From positions 1 through 32,602 of the forward strand of contig CALRHV010000010.1 of assembly GCA_943359525.1 (NCBI GenBank): a stretch of 32,602 nucleotides of DNA, read 5' to 3'. The translations under genes were made by a program, and so were the position numbers. The notes under the pieces are model-generated. The model did not search any database. It worked only from the letters and a program-made list of their open reading frames with translations, and was not told where the DNA came from. Of the stretch, positions 18,135-25,335 are shown in pieces (the first letter of the stretch is position 1; every line of letters starts with the position of its first letter). The stretch is from Candidatus Uhrbacteria bacterium (GTDB lineage: Bacteria > Patescibacteriota > Patescibacteriia > UBA9934).

Positions 18135-18153
18135 ATTAAATTAATTCCGAACC

Positions 18154-18600
18154 TTATTTCTTTTTCGCTGCACCTGCCTTTCCTGCCTTCGGACGCTTGG
18201 TTCCGTACAAAGAACGGGAACGGTTGCGGCCCTCCACGCCTGCGGCGTCGTATCGGCCACGAACAATGTGATAACGCACACCTGGCAAGTCCTTCACGCG
18301 TCCACCACGGATCATGACGATCGAGTGTTCCTGAAGGTTGTGACCTTCTCCTGGAATATACGCGGTAACTTCCGTTCCGTTCGAAAGACGAACACGGGCG
18401 ATTTTACGCAAAGCCGAGTTTGGCTTCTTTGGGGTCATGGTAGTGACCTTCACACAGACGCCGCGCTTGAATGGAGCGCCACGGCGAAGGATGGTTTTCT
18501 TGCGGTGCAAGGAATCCAAGGTGTACTGCATGGCCGGCGAAGCACTCTTGTTCTTGGCTTTTGTGCGGCCCTTGCGAATTAACTGGTTGATTGTTGGCAT
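18154..18600 (-). CDS. rpsL: 30S ribosomal protein S12
   Basis: [25 protein letters not shown]...[19 protein letters not shown]...[31 protein letters not shown]. Confidence 0.98.
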   Translation of the reverse strand: MPTINQLIRKGRTKAKNKSASPAMQYTLDSLHRKKTILRRGAPFKRGVCVKVTTMTPKKPNSALRKIARVRLSNGTEVTAYIPGEGHNLQEHSIVMIRGGRVKDLPGVRYHIVRGRYDAAGVEGRNRSRSLYGTKRPKAGKAGAAKKK

Positions 18601-18645
18601 AGTCGTGCGTTCCTCAACGGGAACACCCTGTTAAAAAGTAGCAAA

Positions 18646-18674
18646 AGCCTACCACAAGCCAAAAAATGGGTCAA
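18646..18674 (-). promoter_or_regulatory. Predicted promoter of the rpsL (str) operon
   Basis: Minus: TTGACC (18669-18674), 17-nt spacer, TAGGCT (18646-18651). Confidence 0.5.
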
Positions 18675-18704
18675 CGGATTATGACGAATGAGTCGTCTTT
18701 TTAG

Positions 18705-18751
18705 TTGACAAAATGCAAAAATCCTTTATATTTTATGTTACCAGAGGTAAC
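18705..18751 (+). promoter_or_regulatory. Near-consensus promoter plus operator-like palindrome
   Basis: TTGACA (18705-18710), 16-nt spacer, TATATT (18727-18732), then GTTACC-AGA-GGTAAC (18737-18751). Confidence 0.7.
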
Positions 18752-18754
18752 GAT

Positions 18755-19042
18755 ATGGCCTTTCGTTCTAACAAACCCTTCACACTTCAAGTCTCACTGT
18801 CCGAAACGCTGGACCGTGTTGTGACAGCACTCAAACAAGCGAACCCCACGATGAGCGACGAGGCGCTCTCAGAAGCCTGCGGATGGAAGGCGACAACGAT
18901 TCAACTATTCCGCGACAAACGTCGGTATCCCGGAGGATCGCATCTGAAAAATCTCGAATCCGCAATCGAGAACGGGCGAGTAAATGGCTCGGCCTCAGCC
19001 ATCTACGACATCCGTTGCATCCTCGAGCATCCCATCTTCTAG
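18755..19042 (+). CDS. Small protein, possible HTH DNA-binding regulator (95 aa)
   Basis: ATG 18755, since the track start at 18713 lies inside the promoter: MAFRSNKPFTLQVSLSETLDRVVTALKQANPTMSDEALSEACGWKATTIQLFRDKRRYPGG... Confidence 0.6.
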   Translation: MAFRSNKPFTLQVSLSETLDRVVTALKQANPTMSDEALSEACGWKATTIQLFRDKRRYPGGSHLKNLESAIENGRVNGSASAIYDIRCILEHPIF

Positions 19043-19090
19043 GCCGCCGACCGACCGCTCACACGAAGAGTCGTCGCAAGGCGGCTTTTC
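19043..19090 (+). terminator. Terminator of the 18755 gene
   Basis: GCCGCC ... GGCGGC followed by TTTTCTGTTTT. Confidence 0.6.
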
Positions 19091-19095
19091 TGTTT

Positions 19096-19671
19096 TCAAC
19101 CCTTAGGGTTGGTTAACGCTAAGGGTTGGCTGTTTCCGAAGATTTCCCTTATTTCTTGCTCATCAAGAACTGGATCGTGAATCAACCCTTGGTAGTGACG
19201 ATAGCTCGACCACGGATATTCAAGAAGCTTCGCGTGCTGGTCCATCTCGTCAATTGATACAAAAAGCTCTTTGGCGTTCATGTGAATATAATCGACGAGA
19301 CTATGCAGGTATATATCGTCCTCAATGACCTTTGCTTTAAACGTTGATTCAAACAATCGGCCGGACCGTTCATTACGAAGATTAAAGTATTTTGTATAAC
19401 TGTTACCGAATCGCTCCATAAATAACGAGACTCCCCCATCCTCCAACTGACGAAGAAGAAAATGAAAATGGTTTGGCATCAACGAATACGCAATAACAGC
19501 AACGTCATGTCGTCGATCGTCGAGGTTGTGCATGCTCCTGAGCACCGAAGCAAGAAAGCGCTCATAATCCGAAACATCTGAAAAGATATTCCGTTTATCC
19601 GTTCCTCGATTATAGACGTGATAGTAGCCGCCAGTTGAGAATTCGAGCAATCGCATAGTTTGAATTTTCAA
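19096..19671 (-). mobile_element. RAYT / REP-associated Y1 (IS200-like) transposase; ATG at 19656, TTG at 19671 lies inside the repeat
   Basis: HUH motif NHFHFLL; YTKYFNLRNERSGRLFESTFKAKVIEDDIYLHSLVDYIHMNAKEL typical of Y1 transposases of RAYT type. Confidence 0.88.
19097..19128 (+). repeat. 32-bp REP-like repeat, copy at 3' end of RAYT
   Basis: CAACCCTTAGGGTTGGTTAACGCTAAGGGTTG; contains the last 10 codons and stop of the transposase. Confidence 0.88.
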
Positions 19672-19700
19672 CTCTTAGGGTTGGTCAACGCTAAGGGTTG
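19669..19700 (+). repeat. 32-bp REP-like repeat, copy at 5' end of RAYT
   Basis: CAACTCTTAGGGTTGGTCAACGCTAAGGGTTG; same orientation as the other copies. Confidence 0.88.
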
Positions 19701-19706
19701 ACCGAC

Positions 19707-20387
19707 CTACCCTCCAAAATACACCCCCAACAACCCACCGCAGGATGTGCCGATCAGCTGATCGCAACCAAAATAGGATGCAAGTTGAATAAAGTAGAAC
19801 GGATCGTACGACGTCATGAGAGCAATCATCACGAGGATGAGCATGATTCGTGGACCATTAATTTGCAGCCAGCGCGCAAACCATTCGTAGCCAGTGCGAT
19901 ACGTGACGACATCGACGAGCTTTGATCCGTCCAGTGGATGCACAGGAATAAGGTTGAACACCAAAAGTAAAAGGTTCACAAGAACAGAAAGCACAAGGAA
20001 TGCGCCGAGCATTGTGTCCATGCGAACGACGCCGGTCTCCAAGAAGATTCGGAAGAGACCTGCGGCAACCACGGCCATGATGAAGTTCGAGATTGGCCCG
20101 GCCAACGCGATCATTAATCCGTCTTTCAGTGGTGATTTCAAATTTTGCGGATCGAATGGCACAGGCTTCGCCCAACCGAAACCAACGGTGACAAGCATGA
20201 GAAATCCCAACGGATCAATATGCGCTAGCGGATTCAACGTGAGCCGACCGAACTTTTCCGCCGTGTCGTCACCACGCCACTTCCCCACCAACGCATGAGC
20301 AAACTCGTGCACCGTGAGCGCGATAATCAACGCCGTCAGCCAGACGAACGCGAGCATTGGCATGGTGAAAAAAAGTTGGAGAAGCAT
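19707..20387 (-). CDS. Site-2 protease family (peptidase M50) membrane protein
   Basis: ALTVHEFAHALVGKWRGDDTAEKFGRLTLNPLAHIDPLG...NLIPVHPLDGSKL. Confidence 0.92.
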   Translation of the reverse strand: MLLQLFFTMPMLAFVWLTALIIALTVHEFAHALVGKWRGDDTAEKFGRLTLNPLAHIDPLGFLMLVTVGFGWAKPVPFDPQNLKSPLKDGLMIALAGPISNFIMAVVAAGLFRIFLETGVVRMDTMLGAFLVLSVLVNLLLLVFNLIPVHPLDGSKLVDVVTYRTGYEWFARWLQINGPRIMLILVMIALMTSYDPFYFIQLASYFGCDQLIGTSCGGLLGVYFGG

Positions 20388-20402
20388 ATTCTAAGTCGAT
20401 CA

Positions 20403-21698
20403 TTATGACGCGGTCACGTTCGCCCCGACAGCCTTCAATTTGCCATACAGATCCTCATACCCGCGTTCGAGGTGTTCGAATCCGCTGAGCGTCGATTCTC
20501 CTTCGGCGACAAGTGCCGCGATGACGCAGGCCAAACCAGCACGAATATCGAGAAGTTCGGTAGTGACGGCGTGCAACGGCGTTGGACCTTTAATGATCGC
20601 GGAGTGTTTGTGGTTGTGATCCTTAAACCGGCAGACAACCTCGCCAAGACACGTGTCGAACAACGTGATATCTGCGCCCATCTCCTTCAACACATCGGTG
20701 TATCCGAATCGCTCCTCGTACACCGTTTCATGAATCACCGACGTGCCTTCCGCTTGTGTCATCGCCACAAGGAACGGCTGTTGCCAATCCGTCATGAATC
20801 CAGGATGCGTGTCGGTTTCGATTTGGATTCCTTTGTACTTCGCCGCGCCTTTGAACAGGATTCCATTATCACGGACCTCATAATCGCCGCCGATGAGACG
20901 AACCGCATTCAAAAATGTCACCATGTCGCGATGGACGGCACCTTCGCAGAAGATCTCTCCGCGTGTTGCCAACGCCATGCTTGCGAAGCTTGCGGCTTCC
21001 ATACGATCCGCAACCACTGTGTGTTCACAGCCATGCAATTTTTCTACTCCGATGATTTCAATATGACGACCAGCGCCGAGTTCGACGATTGCGCCCATCT
21101 TCTGGAGCATCATGATAAGTTCGATGATTTCTGGCTCGATCGCAGCGTTCTTGATGACCGTTCGACCCTTTGCGAGCACGCCAGCAAACAGTGCGGTCTC
21201 GGTCGATCCAACCGATGGATACGGCAAATCGATGATCGCACCCTTTAACCCATTTGGCGCCTTTGCGTGATAGCCCTCAGCATCGATTTCAATGATGGCG
21301 CCCATCTTTTCCAAAGTATCGATATGAAAATTGACGGGACGTGGACCGATCTTATCGCCACCGAGCGATGGCACGAATGCTTCACCGGTGCGATGAAGCA
21401 GTGGGGCAAGCGCCAAAATCGCGAGACGGTTCTTGCGTGATAACAACATCGCCGACGACGAGCCGATCGTTGCGACACGAATCGTCAATGTATGATCGAC
21501 GAGATCGGTTGTGGCTCCGAGCGTGGTGACGAGCTCACGAGCGATCTCCGATTCTTTCTGAAGCGGAATATTATGCAAAATCACTTCCCCGTCCGTCAGC
21601 AAGCTGGCAATAATCATTTTTGATGCCGCATTTTTTGCCCCCGCGATCTTCACCGATCCTTTCAAAGGTTTCCCGCCAACGATTTTCATCATGTTCAT
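20403..21698 (-). CDS. murA: UDP-N-acetylglucosamine 1-carboxyvinyltransferase
   Basis: MKIVGGKPLKGSVKIAGAKNAASKMIIASLLTDGEVILHNIP...ADRMEAASFA. Confidence 0.96.
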   Translation of the reverse strand: MNMMKIVGGKPLKGSVKIAGAKNAASKMIIASLLTDGEVILHNIPLQKESEIARELVTTLGATTDLVDHTLTIRVATIGSSSAMLLSRKNRLAILALAPLLHRTGEAFVPSLGGDKIGPRPVNFHIDTLEKMGAIIEIDAEGYHAKAPNGLKGAIIDLPYPSVGSTETALFAGVLAKGRTVIKNAAIEPEIIELIMMLQKMGAIVELGAGRHIEIIGVEKLHGCEHTVVADRMEAASFASMALATRGEIFCEGAVHRDMVTFLNAVRLIGGDYEVRDNGILFKGAAKYKGIQIETDTHPGFMTDWQQPFLVAMTQAEGTSVIHETVYEERFGYTDVLKEMGADITLFDTCLGEVVCRFKDHNHKHSAIIKGPTPLHAVTTELLDIRAGLACVIAALVAEGESTLSGFEHLERGYEDLYGKLKAVGANVTAS

Positions 21699-21709
21699 AG
21701 ATGGGGAAA

Positions 21710-21715
21710 GTGTAG
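21710..21715 (-). promoter_or_regulatory. Predicted -10 element of murA
   Basis: Minus: ATTTTCGACTACACTTTCCCC; shares TTTTCGACTACACT with the ndk promoter. Confidence 0.45.
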
Positions 21716-21724
21716 TCGAAAATC

Positions 21725-21770
21725 AAAAAAAACGAAACGCGACCCAGGATTTCTCCCAGGCCGCGCGTTG
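21725..21770 (-). terminator. Terminator of the 21787-23310 gene
   Basis: Minus: AACGCGcgGCCtGGGA-GAAA-TCCtGGGtCGCGTT then TTTTTTTT. Confidence 0.7.
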
Positions 21771-21786
21771 CGTCGTCTTTTTCTTT

Positions 21787-23310
21787 CTACTCGCCGATGT
21801 ACATACGAGCGTCGACTATCTCCCGCCCATCGCGCCGATACCAGCGCAACAGCGGGCCGTCGATCCGCAGCTGGAAGATGGCGTGTGCCGACTTCCCGAC
21901 CTCCTGCATCGAACGCCCTCGCTTTCCGAGCACGCACCATTGCCGCGCAACGTCACCCCGCTTCCGCGCGATCACGAACGTTTCCGACAGCCGCTCGTTC
22001 ACAATCAGGCTCTTCAAGTCCACGTCGTACTCTTCACTGAGCTCGACCGGGCCAGACATTCCCACGAATTCGTGACGACCAGCCTCGTTCCGCTCCATCA
22101 CGACTAGGGTACGCTTGAGTTTTCCGTGAAGCATATCCAGCCCCACGGCACAGAAGCCGCCCTCAATCACCTGGAACTTCTCGACGCTTCCGCTGAATTC
22201 CATGACGGGCCGCATGGTGCCATTACCAAGGTACTCGGCGACCTTCACGATTCCGCCGAACTCCTGGAAGAGCACGTACGGCTCGTGCACCGCGATGGGT
22301 GCTGCATGAAGCTTCGTCTCTGCTCCGCCGAATTCGTTCACGATCATCGTACCGTGTTCGCACAGCGCCCGCACCTTGGCGATGATCGCGCTGCCGTTTT
22401 CGATCTCCATCCGCACCGGATCAGATACGATGGCCCCGATCGCCAGCGGGACCTTTCCATTCGGAAAACCCACGACGAGTTGATCGTCGATCCGGAGGAA
22501 TACCACTCTGTTTGGCAACACGATTGGTGCCGAAATGTAGTGATGTGCCCCCGCGGACTGCCACACGAGCTTGCCATAACGAAGGACACGGAAGATGTAG
22601 GTGGCATCATCGCCTTCACCGAGCCGGAACACTACCGCAACCGTGTCGCTTGATTCCGCCACGGCGTGCACCGCTTGATCCGGGCGCATCGAGAATGAAC
22701 CGAGCGCGGTCCACGATGCCAGCACGTTGTGACGGTAGACGCCACCGTATTCAGTCAAGACGATCAATGATCCGTCTTGCGACGAGAGCAATGCGCCCTT
22801 CGGAGTTCCGTAGTCGGGACGAAATGGTTTAATCCCATCATCCGTCACGATGGATTCAGTCTCTTCGTTGTACCCGATGAACGGATTCCGCGAGAGCAGC
22901 TTCGTCGCCACGGTCGCTCCACTGAGCAGCCGAACCTGTCCATCGCCGTCCAGAAAGTGATCATACCTTCCGGTGCTCGGCAGGAACGGTCCGCCGTCGA
23001 GCTGGTCCACAAGGAGATTCTTTGGACCGAAATACGGACCAGAAGTCCAGTACCGATCGTCGTTCCGGACACCGTCCATGATGCAGCCGCAGACGTCACG
23101 CGGTACGCGAACCGAGTCCACGTTGACGTTCTTGGGAATGAGCTCGCCGAACTGACGTTCGAAGACCTCTCCGGGACGAAGCAGTCCCCACGGGTTCTCG
23201 ACAACCCGTTCCAACAGCTCCACGGGGAGATTCCCCGTTTCGACGTCGCGACAGATCTGACCGAGAACACCAGCGAGCCGCAGCCCGCTATTTTTTACCA
23301 ATCGTGACAT
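21787..23310 (-). CDS. Hypothetical 507-aa protein, possibly beta-propeller-like
   Basis: Single long ORF with SD-like GGGAGATG upstream and strong terminator downstream; repeated short beta-rich segments. Confidence 0.7.
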   Translation of the reverse strand: MSRLVKNSGLRLAGVLGQICRDVETGNLPVELLERVVENPWGLLRPGEVFERQFGELIPKNVNVDSVRVPRDVCGCIMDGVRNDDRYWTSGPYFGPKNLLVDQLDGGPFLPSTGRYDHFLDGDGQVRLLSGATVATKLLSRNPFIGYNEETESIVTDDGIKPFRPDYGTPKGALLSSQDGSLIVLTEYGGVYRHNVLASWTALGSFSMRPDQAVHAVAESSDTVAVVFRLGEGDDATYIFRVLRYGKLVWQSAGAHHYISAPIVLPNRVVFLRIDDQLVVGFPNGKVPLAIGAIVSDPVRMEIENGSAIIAKVRALCEHGTMIVNEFGGAETKLHAAPIAVHEPYVLFQEFGGIVKVAEYLGNGTMRPVMEFSGSVEKFQVIEGGFCAVGLDMLHGKLKRTLVVMERNEAGRHEFVGMSGPVELSEEYDVDLKSLIVNERLSETFVIARKRGDVARQWCVLGKRGRSMQEVGKSAHAIFQLRIDGPLLRWYRRDGREIVDARMYIGE

Positions 23311-23412
23311 GACATCTCCCCTACCACCGTGCCAAGCGGAGTGCTGAGCAGCCTTGGGTAGCCGGCCGAACCGGTACGCTCAGAGTACGAATTTACAGCG
23401 GGATCGTCAAAA

Positions 23413-23443
23413 CACAACGCCCCGAGAACATCGGGGCGTTGTG
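23413..23443 (-). terminator. Terminator of the secreted protein gene
   Basis: CACAACGCCCCGA-GAACA-TCGGGGCGTTGTG, minus strand followed by TTTT. Confidence 0.75.
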
Positions 23444-23457
23444 GTGAATCGTGAGAA

Positions 23458-24756
23458 CTAGAATCCGATAGTCGAGACCAACCACGCGTTCAACACCCAC
23501 GTTCTTGCTGGCATCACGCGCCAAGCGAGGACTCGGCCGGTGTAGGCGTCAACTGCAGCAACGCGCTTTCCGCCCGGAGCAACAACCACAAGGTATTGAG
23601 AATCTTTGTATACAGAAACCGTCGTAAGCTTCCGCGTATTTGGCATGCTAAACACTGGATAGTTCACCGTCGTGCCGTTGCCATATGTAACGAGAATCGC
23701 CCCATACGATGCGCCGGTTGCGGAAAAGTATGCACGAGAATCATCGAGATCGTTCGTGTTGGTGACGTAGCCCGATGGTGCGGTGGATGAACAGACCGCG
23801 GTCGATTCAATCGATGACCCGAGCGAATCCGCATCGGCATCACGATAATACGTTTGGAGCGATGAAACCGTCGCATCGGAATCGTTACAGTCGAGGTCGA
23901 CCACAACGCCATCATTGTCAGCGTCGATAGGCGCTGGTGGCGGAACAGGGACAGGAGTTGGTTCCGGAATCGGCTCAGGAACAACCGGACAGCTCACTGG
24001 GAAATTGTCGTAGCGATACACCGGACCAGTGTCGTTCGCAATGAAGAGCGAGGCGTTACCAGCAGCGCAATTCACTCGAAGCGCGACACCTTCTGGCTGA
24101 GGTTGGCTCGGCAATGCGTATTCCACATAACTGTGATCGGCGGCAAAAGCACGAAGCACACCGGCGCCCATCACATATAATTTGTCGTCGCCAGCGAAGG
24201 AGAGTGCAGAAAGTGTGGACAATCCCGTCGCCCAAGATGTCTCGAGAATTGGCGAACCGCTCGCGATGTCGAATTCATATACCGATCCGTTCGACTGCAA
24301 TCCAACAAACAATGTTGTGCCATCAATCGCGAGGCCCTCAATCCCCAGGTTATCGCTTCCCGCAATCCACGGTGAAAGATCATACGTCGCCAATCGGCTT
24401 CGCGTCTCCATATCGTACACATACACATCGCGATCTCGTTCATGAGCGATGTACAACGTGTTTCCGCTCACCGCAACGCCTTCAAGATCCGCACCACTCG
24501 CAACAAGCCATTCGGAAAGCCCTGTTCCGCCGTCGTTCATCGTCGCAACGTCGCCTTCGTCGGAAACGAGAACGATGCCGCTTGGAGTAACAGCGATGTC
24601 ACTCGGCTCAAAGACGCGGCCACTTGGTGGCAAGGTTGATTGCAGCGCGCTAGAAATGGTCGTCACCGTTTGCGTTGGCCATTGCTGTGCCGCACTCACG
24701 ATTGAAGGAACGAACAGAGATGCTACTACTGCTACTCGAAGAAGAGTGTTGCGCAT
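23458..24756 (-). CDS. Secreted propeller-like protein with Pro-rich linker and MopE-like metal-binding motif
   Basis: Signal peptide MRNTLLRVAVVASLFVPSIVSAAQ; propeller-like repeats; PEPIPEPTPVPVPPPAPIDADNDGVVVDLDCNDSDATVSSLQTYYRDADADSLGS. Confidence 0.7.
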   Translation of the reverse strand: MRNTLLRVAVVASLFVPSIVSAAQQWPTQTVTTISSALQSTLPPSGRVFEPSDIAVTPSGIVLVSDEGDVATMNDGGTGLSEWLVASGADLEGVAVSGNTLYIAHERDRDVYVYDMETRSRLATYDLSPWIAGSDNLGIEGLAIDGTTLFVGLQSNGSVYEFDIASGSPILETSWATGLSTLSALSFAGDDKLYVMGAGVLRAFAADHSYVEYALPSQPQPEGVALRVNCAAGNASLFIANDTGPVYRYDNFPVSCPVVPEPIPEPTPVPVPPPAPIDADNDGVVVDLDCNDSDATVSSLQTYYRDADADSLGSSIESTAVCSSTAPSGYVTNTNDLDDSRAYFSATGASYGAILVTYGNGTTVNYPVFSMPNTRKLTTVSVYKDSQYLVVVAPGGKRVAAVDAYTGRVLAWRVMPARTWVLNAWLVSTIGF

Positions 24757-24775
24757 ATGGAAGGAGCATACCAAA

Positions 24776-24802
24776 AACGCCGCCTCGATGCGAGACGGCG
24801 TT
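24776..24802 (-). terminator. Terminator of ndk
   Basis: Minus: AACGCCGtCTCG-CAT-CGAGgCGGCGTTTTT. Confidence 0.75.
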
Positions 24803-24811
24803 GATGATGTT

Positions 24812-25279
24812 TTAGATTCCTTCGCCAAAATGGAAACGATCGGTGAGCTTTTCATACATGAAGAGCTCGTCATCCGTGAAGAAACGCTTGATTTCAGTTG
24901 CGGCAGCATCAATAGAATCGGACGCGTGTACCATGTTGCTTGGAACATTCATGGAGAGATCGGCGCGAATGGTTCCGGCATCGGCCTTTCGTGGATTCGT
25001 CGCACCAACGACCTTGCGAACTTCGTCGATGATTTCAATGCCTTCGTACACGATTGCAACAACCGGAGTTGAGCGCATGTACTGCACCAGCGATGGGAAG
25101 AAAGGCTTGTCCTTAATATGACCGTAGTGCTCTGTGAGCGTTGCCTCGTCCAAGTGCGCCATTTTCATTGCCACCATCTTCAAGCCTTTGCGCTCGAATC
25201 GTGAAAGAACTTCGCCGACCAATTCACGCTGTAATGCATCTGGCTTAATGAGTACCAATGTTCGCTGAATATCTGCCAT
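24812..25279 (-). CDS. ndk: Nucleoside diphosphate kinase (start trimmed to MADIQRTL)
   Basis: RTLVLIKPDALQRELVGEVLSRFERKGLKMVAMKM...IRADLSMNVPSNMVHASDSIDAAATEIKRFF. Confidence 0.96.
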   Translation of the reverse strand: MADIQRTLVLIKPDALQRELVGEVLSRFERKGLKMVAMKMAHLDEATLTEHYGHIKDKPFFPSLVQYMRSTPVVAIVYEGIEIIDEVRKVVGATNPRKADAGTIRADLSMNVPSNMVHASDSIDAAATEIKRFFTDDELFMYEKLTDRFHFGEGI

Positions 25280-25304
25280 AGAATTTGGTCTAAGATTTGC
25301 GGAG

Positions 25305-25333
25305 AGTGTAGTCGAAAAGCGACAATCGGGCAA
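25305..25333 (-). promoter_or_regulatory. Predicted ndk promoter
   Basis: Minus: TTGCCC (25328-25333), 17-nt spacer, TACACT (25305-25310). Confidence 0.55.
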
Positions 25334-25335
25334 AT

